Below, piece by piece: positions 35,617 through 47,737 of a DNA stretch of 64,000 nucleotides. Location: positions 4,210,304 through 4,274,303 of the forward strand of contig CM053328.1 of NCBI GenBank assembly GCA_028583605.1. The letters run 5' to 3'. The DNA comes from Dastarcus helophoroides. Its lineage: Eukaryota > Arthropoda > Insecta > Coleoptera > Bothrideridae. The notes beneath the pieces are model-generated. The model was not told the DNA's origin and did not search any database. It saw only the letters and a list, made by a program, of their open reading frames with translations. The translations under genes were made by a program, and so were the position numbers. The stretch's first letter is position 1; each line of letters opens with the position of its first letter.

Positions 35617-35636
35617 TTATCGTCATAGTACGATAA
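35617..35636. promoter_or_regulatory. Split palindrome upstream of copy 1 start
   Basis: TTATCGT-CATAGT-ACGATAA lies 65-84 bp upstream of the ATG at 35552. The 6-bp arms TATCGT/ACGATA are kept at the same place in all four copies while the 6-base spacer varies, which fits a dimer-binding site. The factor is unknown. Confidence 0.5.
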
Positions 35637-35806
35637 AAATTTGCTGCGTTTTAAAATTAGGCACGGATTTCTTACACGGTGGCCCAAAAAAATCACCAGA
35701 TTTTATTTCACAATATATATTTGTATCACTGACTGATTCACACAGGTGTTCGCCGTAATACGTAGGTGAGCATTGGGTGATGATTTTTCAAAATTTATCC
35801 TCTAAT

Positions 35807-36066
35807 GCCAGCTCTTCACTCTCGCCGAAACGATACGGGGCAACTCGAGCACGAGAATGTGGAGGCTACGTTCGTTTTGACTCGATTTGTCTCCGTTCGC
35901 CTCGGAAGTGCTCCGTGTCGAGTAGGTTCTTGGGCCGAGTCGAAGGAAACGAGCACGACAACCGAGAGTGCGAGCGAGAGGGTAGATATAGCCCTCGCGA
36001 ATTTGTCCTGTCAAATGTCTCGCCGAAACGTTCGGCGAGTAGCCTCGGCGAGAGTAAGGAGCCGGC
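35807..36066. repeat. GC-rich TIR-like block upstream of copy 1
   Basis: This 260-bp block has many CTCG/CGAG motifs. Its ends, GCCAGCTCTTCACTCTCGCC and GGCGAGAGTAAGGAGCCGGC, are inverted with few mismatches, and CTCGCCGAA-ACG-TTCGGCGAG is a perfect internal palindrome. Frames on both strands run through it and recur in copies 2 and 3, but they change with indels and lack any domain. It is either a MITE or a CpG-rich promoter region of the minus-strand gene. Confidence 0.5.
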
Positions 36067-37273
36067 ACAAGACAATAAAAATGGGCATTAAAAATCACCT
36101 AAGATATATGCAATGTATAATGCCCGCGATTGTATTTAAAGTTGCCCATATTCGTTGAAATGTGAGGACGTTGATGTGTTTCCACACAAATTTATTCAAA
36201 TTTTTCCAGGTGATCAAATTTCTTATCGAAATTTCGGCATAATTTTCAAATTTTTTTTGAAGTCAAAATTATTTTCTTTATAAAATTCCTCTTGAAATGA
36301 TAAATTCAAAAAATTTTCGACGTTCTTTTGAAAATTTTAGGTTTAAACTTGAAAAATACTCTTTTTTAAAATGCTGGCTTTAAAATCAAAACTAAGTTAA
36401 GTCTCATTTGCTGCCCATATTCGTTGAAATGTGACGACGTTGATGTGTTTCCACACAAATTTATTCAAATTTTTCCAAGTAACCCTTTTTTCTTTAATAT
36501 AAACTTCTAAGCAAGTTTTAAACTATATTTTTTTGGTTTTAATTTGGTCGATGTTTGAATCGAAATGTTGAGGAGCATTTTATAAACATTTCGAAATTTC
36601 TTATCTAAATTTCGGCATAATTTCAAAATTTTTTCTTTGAAGTCAAAATTATGCCAAACAATTTTGTAAAAATTCAGGGAATCAAATTTCTTATCGAAAT
36701 TTCGGCATAATTTTCAAATTTTATTTTTAAATCAAAATTATTTTCTTTACAAAATTCCCATTGAAATGATAAATTCGAAAATTTTCGACGTTCTTTTGAA
36801 AATTTTAGGTTTAAACTTGAAAAATACTCTTTTTTAAAATGCTAGCTTTAAAATCGAAACCAAGTTAAGTCTCATTTTCTAGATTCTCAATTTAGAAAGT
36901 CCAATTCTTCAAAGAAAATTTAAATTTTTTGGAACAGGCGAATTTTTCAAAAAATTGAATAGTGAAACTAAATAGTGTTTCTTATTCTTTCGATCATGTA
37001 GTTTCTTTTGTATTGAACCAAAAATTTATCACTCAACGGTTAAATTTAACAAACAACGTCAATTATGTGGGTTGCAATCTGGTGTCACACATAATGTGAT
37101 TAATTTTTACGATTATCATTAAAAAACCTTGCGCGTCAATCAGGATTATACAGAACAATTTTTTTTACGAAAACCTGTCTTACTTCGTACAGTTTTCTTA
37201 ATGGATACCCTCCATTTTTTTTTATTTTTTACCGATTTAAAAAATTCAAAAGCTGATCATTCGGTACATTTGT
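36067..37273. other. Spacer between haemolymph-like copies 1 and 2
   Basis: No gene is seen. It contains a duplicated piece (GTTGCCCATATTCGTTGAAA at 36142 and a similar one at 36413) and AT-rich TCGAAATTT-like sequence, and from about 37025 the unit start TTTATCACTCAACGG. The spacer at 41140-41998 matches it. Confidence 0.6.
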
Positions 37274-40200
37274 TTATTTCACATTGCATACGCTGTTGTG
37301 TAAATTAGAAAAGAATTTGATGATGTCGTCCTTTTTTTCTTTGCAATTTTCTTTTATAAACTCAGCCAGACACATATCTATGCCAGCAGCAAACCTAGAA
37401 AACACATAAGTTACATTATATCGCTTACTTTGGAAATGGAAATACAAATCTTCTTCCCTGAAACCAAAAAGGATTAAAAAACACAACAGAGGTTGCTCTA
37501 ACGCATTTCGATAGCCAAGCTATCATCTTCAAAGAGATACAGGTGATAGCGTGGCTAACGAAACGCGTTAGAGCAACTTCTGTTGGGTTTTTTAATCCTT
37601 CTTGGTTTCAGCGGATAAGATTTGTATTTCAATTTTTGAAGATAACCAAGGACCAGCCAGTTCCACCAAAATTATCGCTTACTTTGGTTTTTTAAATAGA
37701 CTTACTTGCATATCAACTCTCTTGATATCACTTCGTTTTCATCTAGTTTTATTTTGGCTCCACGAAGTGGTTCTAGGCAGTTCTTTGATAAAGCTACCGT
37801 AATGCATTTATCTTCTAATATACCTGAAACGAAAAAAAATGTAATGAAAAAATGTAAATAGCTAATTGGTGAAGTTAGGCACCCACTTGGGGGGGGGCTA
37901 ATTTACGATCATTATTTTTATTTTCCTAACCATTTAGTAATGCAACATCATCTAGGGATAAATCAACTTTCTTCAATTATTTTTTTGCTGCAAACTTTTT
38001 AGAAATATCAAGCTTTATCTTAAAATTTTAAAATTTTTGTCAAAATTCTTAGTTTTCTGCGAGATTTTTACTTTTTCTAAATTCGTATTGTACATTCATA
38101 TGTAGAGCTTTTCTCCAAAAATTATTGACCCCTGAAGTTTCTTTCAAATGTTCGTGTCCTTTTAGAAATATTGAATTTAATTTTGATTAAACAAGATTTT
38201 TTTTTGGTATTTTAATTTGAAAGTCGAACATTCTTTTAATAACTTCCCGTATAGCACCGAAATCAAAAAGATATTTTAAAGATATCGTTTTAGCGATATC
38301 TTTAAGAGACGCAGAAATGTTAACATTTAGATAACTTTTTTTAGTCGTCAGATTATTGACATCTAACAGATATCTATAAGATGATTTTGAGGGATGTCTT
38401 TAGAATGAGAAATCTTTATGTTAACATAATGTTAACTTTCTGACAATATTTCCCGATGTCAGACTCTAAAAAATGATGACTCTAAGACCGTTTTAAGAGA
38501 GCTTATTGCTGGGCGGGTTAAATGTTTTTTCTTACGATTTTCACTTAAGTGTGATTTTTTTTTTAATTTCAGGGCTAAGCTTACAATTATTTCTGTTTTT
38601 TGAAAACTTCAGGCGTTAACTCGAAATTTCGAGTTTTTGAAGGATTTGATTAAAAATTTTGAGTTTTATTAAAAAGGGTCTAGCAAAAGGCTGAGCAATT
38701 TTTTTCGAAATCTCGACTTTTATATAAATTTGCCCCTTTTCTATTTTATTTCCCGAAAATTTCGATTTAAAAAAAAAATTTATTTTCTTTTAAAATTTCG
38801 TCTTTTTACTATTAAAATTTCAATTTTTCTTCTTGAAATAATGACTTTTTAAAAGGAAGATTTTTCAATTTTGAGCTGAAAATTTTCAAAAAAATTTAGA
38901 AGACTGTGCGAGTTTAAAATCTAATTAGGAATTTTGAAAAAAAAAGAGCACCAAACAAATTTTGGCTTTAATTTAAAAATTGAATTTCAACAAAACCATT
39001 TCTCGAAATTTTGCCTTCAAATGCAAAATTTCGAAATGATGTCTAAACTTAGAGAAGAAATATTTGCTTGAAGGACATTTTTAAGATTATTATTGTATTT
39101 AAGCGAGCAATTCTTGTATATAAATATGTATATATTTGGTATCTCGGAAACCGCTCTAACGATTTCGATGAAATTTTCATTTTTGGCCAAGTGTACCCCT
39201 TTGAGGTCTATTAAAGTTAGTGTCTTTTTTTGAAAAAACTCGTTTTCTCACAAAAAAAGACATTTTCTTTATAGCCATTTCGTAAATCTTATCGGTACTT
39301 GCATTAGATGTTAGGATACTGGTACAGAGATGGCACTGACGTCTTACGTCGCGCTCGCACTGGATGTTAGGAAACCGGTAACGAGATGGCGCTGACGTCT
39401 TACATGGTGTATCGGCCAGAGATTATCCGGGAAACGATTCTCTTCGCTCTTTCCATATACTGCTTCCATATATACTCTTTCGTATTGAATGTTGGGTTAC
39501 CAATAGCGAGATGGTGTTGACGTTTTACGTCGTGTTTCCTCGCCAGAGAATATACAGGAAGCTCTCTTGCGTAACATAACAACGGCTAAACAAATTGCTG
39601 TTATGACCGCTGATGATGCAGTAATGCGAAACCTGGTCCGGTGTTAGCAAACATTTATCGAAATATTGTGGAATTTTTAATTTCTATTACGTTTTCATTG
39701 TTACCAAATTTTAATAGTTATAATATTAAAGAATTCCACGAAGTAAGGGTTGGAATTGTCAATTTAATATTAAGATTTAAAGCGAAAAATCTGGATTTAT
39801 AGGTGAAAATGCCGGTTTTACAAGAAAAGAGTTCGTTCGAACCTGCGATGGTAAAAAAGATTTAAACGTAAAACTGATGCGAAAAATTGGGATTTGTAGG
39901 TAAAAATTGCAAGTAAATATAAGATTTTACAAAAATAAGAACTTCGAGCGAAGCTCAATTATCCAGATATTTACTTTTTAAAGAAATTATGGAAAACTAA
40001 CTTGAAATTTCCTCTTCATTGTAGGTACAATATTGTTCGTTGAAGTTGTCGATGAGATCATGAATATAACGAAAAATCTCCGCCAATTTCGGATTCGCAC
40101 ACGATGTAAAAATGTTGCCAACAAGGTCCCTGCATTCCTGTAGATCTTTCGATTTCAGCTTTTGGCACATCGTAAGATTGGAGGTAGATAACTTTGCTAA

Positions 40201-40547
40201 AGTCTTTAGGATACAACCGTGCGTATTGGCCACAGGTTGCTGAAATAATCGGCTTGGTTTATTTAAATAATTATTTTGTATTCCGCTGACTTACAAGTAA
40301 AGATGTAGAGTGAATGGCATCGCCTTTGCAGGGGATTGTGCCATTGGGATATAAAACGTGGATGAAGGTTTGTGCCAGCATTGGGAATCTGATTAATCCG
40401 TTTGCTAGGTGGTCCGATTTGAACAGTTTTGCAACTGATTGGCTAACAATGCCTAAAACTAAAAATATTACGTTATCACCGTGTAATATTGTTGTTCATT
40501 TCTTTTTTACCTGATATAGTGATGACAATAATTTTGACACCTTGCAT
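37274..40547 (-). CDS. Secreted 12-Cys haemolymph-like protein, copy 2
   Basis: Exons on the minus strand: 40547-40511, 40458-40295, 40239-40002, 37823-37706, 37394-37274; introns of 52, 55, 2178 and 311 bp. They join into 225 residues. The signal peptide is MQGVKIIVITISVLGIVSQS. Cysteines are at IPCKG, HGCI, TMCQ, QECR, TSCA, QYCT, DKCI, KNCL, LICK, DMCL, ENCK and SVCN, an even number suggesting six disulfides, with the sequon NLT beside TMCQ. The order and spacing resemble the DUF1397 27 kDa haemolymph glycoproteins; this is my reading of the family, not a search result. AATAAA overlaps the stop codon. It is the cleanest member of the array. Confidence 0.8.
37439..37629. repeat. Long foldback in intron 4 of copy 2
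   Basis: Arms of about 85 bp, from GAAATACAAATCTTC and from GATAGCGTGGCTAACG to TTTGTATTTC, face each other. It fills most of the 311-bp intron between exons 4 and 5. Confidence 0.8.
38250..38515 (+). repeat. Hairpin-rich 260-bp repeat in unit 2
   Basis: Here the hairpin arms TTAAAGATATCG and CGATATCTTTAA are perfect over 12 bp with a 6-base loop. It ends in the GCTGGGCGGGTTAAATG site that is filled by hAT-like element 1 in unit 1. Confidence 0.6.
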
Positions 40548-40615
40548 TTTTGAATTCAAACTTGAGAATGAATTGTTAATTAAATGTATTGCATTTTTAA
40601 TTAAATGTAGGCGCA

Positions 40616-40635
40616 TTATCGTCATATCACGATAA
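40616..40635. promoter_or_regulatory. Split palindrome upstream of copy 2 start
   Basis: TTATCGT-CATATC-ACGATAA lies 69-88 bp upstream of the ATG at 40547, equivalent to 35617-35636. Confidence 0.5.
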
Positions 40636-40809
40636 GAATTTGCTGCGTTTTAAAATTAGACACGGATTTCTTAGACGGTAGCTCAAAAAAATGACCACAT
40701 TTTATTTCACAATATATGTATATGTGTGTCACTGACTGATTCACACAGGTGTTCGCCGTAATACGTAGGTGAGCCTTAAGTGAGGATTTTTCAAAATTCA
40801 TCCTCTAAT

Positions 40810-41069
40810 GCCAGCTCTTCACTCTCGTCGAAATGATACGGGAGAACTCGAGCACGAGAATGTGGAAGCTTCGTTCGTTTTGACTCACTTTGTCTCCGTT
40901 CGCCTCGGAAGTGCTCCGTGTCGAGTAGTTTCTTGGGCCGAGTCAAAGAAAACGAGCACGACAACCGAGAGTGCGAGCGAGAGGGTAGATATAGCCCTCG
41001 CGAATTTGTCCTGTTAAATGTCTCACTGTAACGTTCGGCGAGGAGCCCCGGCGAGAGTAAAGAGCCGGC
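40810..41069. repeat. GC-rich TIR-like block upstream of copy 2
   Basis: Same block as 35807-36066. The internal palindrome is broken here (CTCACTGTA against TTCGGCGAG). The remaining spacer to 41998 matches 36140-37273. Confidence 0.5.
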
Positions 41070-42163
41070 GTAAGACAATAAGAATGGGCATTAAAATTCA
41101 CCTAAGATATATGCAATGTATAATGCACGCGATTGTATTTAAAGTTGCCCATATTCGTTGAAATGTGAGGACGTTGATGTGTTTCCACACAAATTTATTC
41201 AAATTTTTCCAGGTAACCCTTTTTTCTTTAATATAAACTTCTAAGCAAGTTTTAAACTATATTTTTTTGGTTTTAATTTGGTCGATGTTTGAATCGAAAT
41301 GTTGAGGAGCATTTTATAAACATTTCGAAATTTCTTATCTAAATTTCGGCATAATTTCAAAATTTTTTCTTTGAAGTCAAAATTATGCCAAACAATTTTG
41401 TAAAAATTCAGGGAATCAAATTTCTTATCGAAATTTCGGCATAATTTTTTTTTAAATCAAAATTATTTTCTTTACAAAATTCCCATTGAAATGATAAATT
41501 CGAAAATTTTCGACGTTCTTTTGAAAATTTTAGGTTTAAACTTGAAAAATACTCTTTTTTAAAATGCTAGCTTTAAAATCGAAACCAAGTTAAGTCTCAT
41601 TTTCTAGATTCTCAATTTAGAAAGTCCAATTCTTCAAAGAAAATTTAAATTTTTTGAAACAGGCGAATTTTTCAAAAAATTGAATAGTGAAATTAAATAG
41701 TGTTTCTTATTCTTTCGTTCATGTAGTTTCTTTTGTATTGAACCAAAAATTTATCACTCAACGGTTAAATTTAACAAACAACGTCAATTATGTGGGTTGC
41801 AATCTGGTGTCACACATAATGTGATTAATTTTTACGATTATCATTAAAAAACCTTGCGCGTCAATCAGGATTATACAGAACAATTTTTTTTACAAAAACC
41901 TGTCTTACTTCGTACAGTTTTCTTAATGGATACCCTCCATTTTTTTTTATTTTTTACCAATTTAAAAAATTCAAAAGCTGATCATTCGGTACATTTGTTT
42001 ATTTCACATTGCATACGCTGTTGTGTAAATTAGAAAAGAATTTGATGATGTCGTCCTTTTTTTCTTTGCAATTTTCTTTTATAAACTCAGCCAGACACAT
42101 TTCTATGCCAACAGCAAACCTAGAAAACACATAAGTTACATTATATCGCTTACTTTGGAAATG

Positions 42164-42355
42164 GAAATACAAATCTTCTTCCCTGAAACCAAAAGGGATT
42201 AAAAAACACAACAGAGGTTGCTCTAACGCATTTCGATAGCCAAGCTATCATCTTCAAAGAGATACAGGTGATAGCGTGGCTAACGAAACGCGTTAGAGCA
42301 ACTTCTGTTGGGTTTTTTAATCCTTCTTGGTTTCAGCGGATAAGATTTGTATTTC
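42164..42355. repeat. Long foldback in intron 4 of copy 3
   Basis: Nearly identical to the hairpin at 37439-37629. Confidence 0.8.
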
Positions 42356-42982
42356 AATTTTTGAAGATAACCAAGGACCAGCCAGTTCCACCAAAATTAT
42401 CGCTTACTTTGGTTTTTTAAATAGACTTACTTGCATATCATTTCTCTTGATATCACTTCGTTTTCATCTAGTTTTATTTTGGCTCTAGTGGTTCTAGGCA
42501 GTTCTTTGATAAAGCTACCGTAATGCATTTATCTTCTAATATACCTGAAACGAAAAAAAATGTAATGAAGAAATGTAACTAGCTAATTGGTGAAGTTAGG
42601 CACCCACTTGGGGGGGGGGGCTGATTTACGATCATTATTTTTATTTTCCTAACCATTTAGTAATGCAACATCATCTAGGGAGAAATCAACTTTCTTCAAT
42701 TATTTTTTTGCTGCAAACTTTTTAGAAATATCAAGCTTTATCTTAAAATTTTAAAATTTTTGTCAAAATTCTTAGTTTTCTGCGAGATTTTTACTTTTTC
42801 TAAATTCGTATTGTACATTCATATGTAGAGCTTTTCTCCAAAAATTATTGACCCCTGAAGTTTCTTTCAAATGTTCGTGACCTTTTAGAAATATTGAATT
42901 TAATTTTAATTAAACAAGATTTTTTTTTGGTATTTTAATTTGAAAGTCGAACATTCTTTTAATAACTTCCCGTATAGCACCG

Positions 42983-43240
42983 AAATCAAAAAGATATTTT
43001 AAAGATATCGTTTTAGCGATATCTTTAAGAGACGCAGAAATGTTAACATTTAAATAACTTTTTTTAGTCGTCAGATTACTGACATCTAACAGATATCTAT
43101 AAGATGATTTTGAGGGATGTCTTTAGAATGAGAAATCTTTATGTTAACATAATGTTAACTTTCTGACCATATTACCCGATGTCAGACTCTAAAAAATGAC
43201 GACTCTAAGACCGTTTTAAGAGAGCTTATTGCTGGGCGGG
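42983..43240 (+). repeat. Hairpin-rich 260-bp repeat in unit 3
   Basis: Same as 38250-38515, in intron 3 of copy 3. Confidence 0.55.
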
Positions 43241-44122
43241 TTAAATGTTTTTTCTTACGATTTTCACTTAAGTGTGATTTTTTTTTAATTTCAGGGCTAA
43301 GCTTACAATTATTTCTGTTTTTTGAAAACTTCAGGCGTTAACTCGAAATTTCGAGTTTTTGAAGGATTTGATTAAAAATTTTGAGTTTTATTAAAAAGGG
43401 TCTAGCAAAAGGCTGAGCAATTTTTTTCGAAATCTCGACTTTTATATAAATTTGCCCCTTTTTTATTTTATTTCCCGAAAATTTCGATTTTAAAAAAAAT
43501 TTATTTTCTTTTAAAATTTCAATTTTTCTTCTTGAAATAATGACTTTTTAAAAGGAAGATTTTTCAATTTTGAGCTGAAAATTTTCAAAAAAATTTAGAA
43601 GACTGTGCGAGTTTAAAATCTAATTAGGAATTTTGAAAAAAAAAAGAGCACCAAACAAATTTTGGCTTTAATTTAAAAATTGAATTTCAACAAAACCATT
43701 TCTCGAAATTTTGCCTTCAAATGCAAAATTTCGAAATGATGTCTAAACTTAGAGAAGAAATATTTGCTTGAAGGACATTTTTAAGATTATTATTGTATTT
43801 AAGCGAGCAATTCTTGTATATAAATATGTATATATTTGGTATCTCGAAAACCGCTCTAACGATTTCGATAAAATTTTCATTTTTGGCCAAGTGTACCCCT
43901 TTGAGGTCCATTAAAGTTGGTGTCTGTTTTTGAAAAAATTCGATTTCTCACCAAAAAAAACATTTTCTTTATAGCCATTTCGTAAATCTTAGCGGTACTT
44001 GCATTAGATGTTAGGATACTGGTACAGAGATGGCACTGACGTCTTACGTCGCCCTCGCACTGGATGTTAGGAAACCGGTAACGAGATGGCGCTGACGTCT
44101 TACATGGTGTATCGGCCAGAGA

Positions 44123-44430
44123 CATATATGTAATACTTCTATATGGCCAGTTCCTCGTTTCTCATGGGAAAGACTTCTCTTTCTCGCTGACCTTCACACG
44201 AATTAATGAGTCGCAATGCGCAGGTGCTACAAATCATCTGTGCATGGCCAAAATCAGCTGTGCACGGCCAAACATAAACAACGGTTTAACCCGCGCGTAG
44301 CGATTGGTTCATTTTGTTCAATTCATGCGCAATACTTGCCATTAATTCATGTTCCATCTTTGTCGAATTTGGTTGGAACAAACTCGTGAAGAGAATAGGG
44401 AGCTGGCCATGTAGAAGTATTACATATATG
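44123..44430. mobile_element. 308-bp MITE with 8-bp target duplication
   Basis: It begins CATATATGTAATACTTCTAT and ends in its inverse over 28 bp with one mismatch. The flanks are GCCAGAGA on both sides (44115-44122, 44431-44438), and unit 2 at 39414 reads CGGCCAGAGATTATCC without it. CAT-type ends, an 8-bp duplication and a GGCCAGA-type target recall P elements; a hAT relative is the alternative. Two 20-bp repeats with GTGCATGGCCAA and GTGCACGGCCAA lie inside. No frame of interest. Confidence 0.75.
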
Positions 44431-45630
44431 GCCAGAGATTATCCGGGAAACGATTCTCTTCGCTCTTTCCATATACTGCTTCCATATATACTCTTTCGTA
44501 TTGAATGTTGGGTTACCAATAGCGAGATGGTGTTGACGTTTTACGTCGTGTTTCCTCGCCAGAGAATATACAGGAAGCTCTCTTGGTAACATAACAACGG
44601 CTAAACAAACTGCTGTTATGACCGCTGATGATGCAGTAATGCGAAACCTGGTCCGGTGTTAGCAAACATTTATCGAAATATTGTGGAATTTTTAATTTCT
44701 GTTACGTTTTCATCGTTACTAAATTTTAATAGTTATAATATTAAAGAATTCCATGAAGTAAGGGTTGGAATTGTCAATTTAATATTAAGATTTAAAGCGA
44801 AAAATCTGGATTTATAGGTGAAAATGCCGGTTTTACAAGAAAAGAGTTCGTTCGAACCTGCGATGGTAAAAAAGATTTAAACGTAAAACTGATGCGAAAA
44901 ATTGGGATTTGTAGGTAAAAATTGCAAGTAAATACAAGATTTTACAAAAATAAGAACTTCGAACGAAGCTCAATTACCCAGATATTTACTTTTTAAAGAA
45001 ATTATGGAAAACTAACTTGAAATTTCCTCTTCATTGTAGGTGCAATACTGTTCGTTGAAGTTGTCGATGAGATTATAAATATAACGAAAAATCTCCGCCA
45101 ATTTCGGATTCGCACACCATGTAAAAATGTTGCCAACAATGTACCTGCATTCCTGTAGCTCTTTCGATTTCAACTTTTGGCACATCGTAAGATTGGCGGT
45201 AGATAAACTTGCTAAAGTCTTTCGGATACAACGGTGCGTATTGGCCACATGTTGCTGAAATAATCCGCTTGGTTTATTTAAATAATTATTTTGCTTTCCG
45301 CTGATTTACAGGGAAAGATGTAGAGTGAATGGCCTCGCCTTTGCAGGGGATTGTGCTATTGGGATATAAAACTGGGATGAAATTTAGTGCCAGCATTGGG
45401 AATTCGTTTAATCTGTTTGCTAGGTGGTCCGATTTGAACAGTTTTGCAACTGATTGGCTAACAATGCCTAAAACTAAAAATATTACGTTATCACCGTGTA
45501 ATATTGTTGTTCATTTCTTTTTTACCTGATATAGTGATGACAATAATTTTGACACCTTGCATTTTTGAATTCAAACTTGAGAATGAATTGTTAATTAAAT
45601 GTATTGCATTTTTAATTAAATGTAGGCGCA

Positions 45631-45650
45631 TTATCGTCATATCACGATAA
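45631..45650. promoter_or_regulatory. Split palindrome upstream of copy 3 start
   Basis: TTATCGT-CATATC-ACGATAA, as in copies 1 and 2. Confidence 0.45.
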
Positions 45651-45821
45651 GAATTTGCTGCGTTTTAAAATTAGAGCACGGATTTCTTAGACGGTAGCTC
45701 AAAAAAATGACCACATTTTATTTCACAATATATATGTGTGTCACTGACTGATTCACACAGGTGTTCGCCGTAATACGTAGGTGAGCCTTAAGTGAGGATT
45801 TTTCAAGATTCATCCTCTAAT

Positions 45822-46082
45822 GCCAGCTCTTCACTCTCGTCGAAATGATACGGGAGAACTCGAGCACGAGAATGTGGAAGCTTCGTTCGTTTTGACTCAC
45901 TTTGTCTCCGTTCGCCTCGGAAGTGCTCCGTGTCGAGTAGGTTCTTGGGCCGAGTCAAAGAAAACGAGCACGACAACCGAGAGTGCGAGCGAGAGGGTAG
46001 ATATAGCCCTCGCGAATTTGTCCTGTTAAATGTCTCACTGTAACGTTCGGCGAGGAGCCTCGGCGAGAGTAAAAGAGCCGGC
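45822..46082. repeat. GC-rich TIR-like block upstream of copy 3
   Basis: Third copy of the block at 35807-36066. The spacer after it resembles 36140-36560 and ends near 46560. Confidence 0.5.
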
Positions 46083-46569
46083 GTAAGACAATAAGAATGG
46101 GCATTAAAATTCACCTAAGATATATGCAATGTATAATGCACGCGATTGTATTTAAAGTTGCCCATATTCGTTGAAATGTGAGGACGTTGATGCGTTTCCA
46201 CACAAATTTATTCAAATTTTTCCAGGTGATCAAATTTCTTATCGAAATTTCAAATTTTCAAATTTTTTTTGAAGTCAAAATTATTTTCTTTATAAAATTC
46301 CTCTTGAAATGATAAATTCAAAAAATTTTCGACGTTCTTTTCGAAAATTTTAGGTTTAAACTTGAAAAATACTCTTTTTTAAAATGCTGGCTTTAAAATC
46401 AAAACTAAGTTAAGTCTCATTTTCTAGATTCTCAATTTAGAAAGGCGAATTCTTCAAAGAAGATTAAAATTTTTTGGAACAGGGAGAAATTTAAAAAAAA
46501 ATGGAATAGTGAAACTAAATAGTGTTTCTTATTCCTTTCGATCGTGTAGTTTCTATTGTCTTTGTTCAA

Positions 46570-46930
46570 AAATAGGGCGAAAGCAGAGTCTTTTATTCGC
46601 CTGACGAATAAAAATCAAGGCAAGTCGGATCTGGGGACCTGGATGGCCAAGAAAACTGACTTCCACTTCCTATCCACTTGTCACGTGTGCTAGGTTTTGA
46701 ACAATGGTTTAAGGATCAAATTTGACATACTCTAAAACATTTATAATATTTTGCTCGATGTGACCTCACGTTATCTTCTAAACACAGCACATTTCCTGTG
46801 TTGCGTATACAATGTATCAGTTGGAGGAAGACTCTTTCACTTTGATTACGTTTTTCGGGATACTTTACGCGTAGATTTAGCAGCATCAGATGCATTTTCA
46901 TGCATTCGAAATAAACGATTAACATATCAA
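46570..46930 (-). pseudogene. DDE-domain remnant of a mariner-like transposase
   Basis: On the minus strand one frame reads LEDNVRSHRAKYY, matching the DN-R-H motif around the second catalytic Asp, and a second frame reads FSWPSRSPDPTCLDFYSSGE, matching the WPPRSPDLTPLDFFLWG motif around the third. The two are out of frame with each other. This is the catalytic part missing from elements C and D, although I cannot tell whether it is the same family. Confidence 0.6.
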
Positions 46931-47737
46931 ATGCTTCTTCATTTGTGTAAATCTTTTTTTTTAAATTTTATAAAGGAATATAATAGCGAAAATACCAATT
47001 CAGTTAGAAGAGCAGGTAAGTAAACACAATTGCAACCTTAAAGATTTACATTTTTTATTTCATTTTCTCAGTTAACTTTTTTCAAGGGCCACTTTACCAA
47101 TTTTGTATGCAAACTATGTGATAATTCATAACTTAAATTTTGTTTGTCATATATCTTTGGTTAGACAAAAGATATCGAGTTGCGGTTTTTACTTGTATTT
47201 AGGGCTTTTAATTTTCTATTTTAAAATATCAAAATTGAAATATTATTCTATTTAATTTCTTTTAGAAAAACATTTATTACCACTTCATATAACGCGCTGC
47301 AGCAGCTACAATAATTTTAAAATGAAAACATGTGAAAGTGCGTCGATAGACTAAATGACATTCTTTCTACAGAATGTAAATTTGATAAATTTCATTAAGG
47401 CTAACTGAAGGAAATGACATTTAAAAAAATTTTTTCGACGTCTCGCCACCACTTTATTTTTAGAGATTGAACAAAAAGTGTAAAACAGAAACAAGTCAAA
47501 ATTACTCTAGGATTACAGTGCACGTATTTTCAAACTTTCTATAAAATCCTAATTTTCTATTAAGTCCTACGTATTACGCCACCTAGCGGTCGTTTTAGAA
47601 CTTCAAACTATATTTTAGAGCGATTTTTCAGGGCCACTTTTCTCATTGAAATTTTTTTCCCAAAGCCGTGAAGTGATTTGTTGCCGAGATATAGCCGGCG
47701 TCCTTTCTTAATTGGCCACCCGGTACATATACGGACC
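46931..47737. other. Spacer, probably the rest of a decayed transposon
   Basis: No intact gene. A plus-strand frame 46751-47023 ends near CAGGTAAGT but has no other support. GATATAGCCGGCGTCCTTTC and AATTGGCCACCCGGTAC near 47690-47730 look transposon-like. Confidence 0.35.

Larger units (their letters stand above)
41999..45562 (-). pseudogene. Haemolymph-like protein, copy 3, frameshifted in exon 4
   Basis: Exons on the minus strand: 45562-45526, 45473-45310, 45254-45017, 42544-42431, 42119-41999, with all splice sites kept (exon 2 donor GTAAAT). Exon 4 is 114 bp instead of 118: where copy 2 has GGCTCCACGAAGTGG on the plus strand, this copy has GGCTCTAGTGG. The loss of 4 bp shifts the frame after EPL and brings a stop a few codons on, removing the last four cysteines. 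All 12 Cys codons still exist in the DNA, so the break is recent or an assembly error. A conserved Gly is also changed (HRCI for HGCI). Confidence 0.75.

Noticed and set aside
35777..36158. Overlapping frames on both strands in the GC-rich block as genes
   Set aside because: They recur in copies 2 and 3 only because the DNA is duplicated; indels shift them, there is no domain, and high CpG content leaves frames open by chance.
37274..37486. 70-codon minus frame as a stand-alone protein
   Set aside because: Its first 30 codons are intron (the foldback arm); the real exon 5 starts at 37394 behind CTAG. The same holds at 41999-42211.
46751..47023. Plus-strand frame ending at CAGGTAAGT as an exon
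   Set aside because: It is antisense to a clear transposase remnant, and no other exon supports it.
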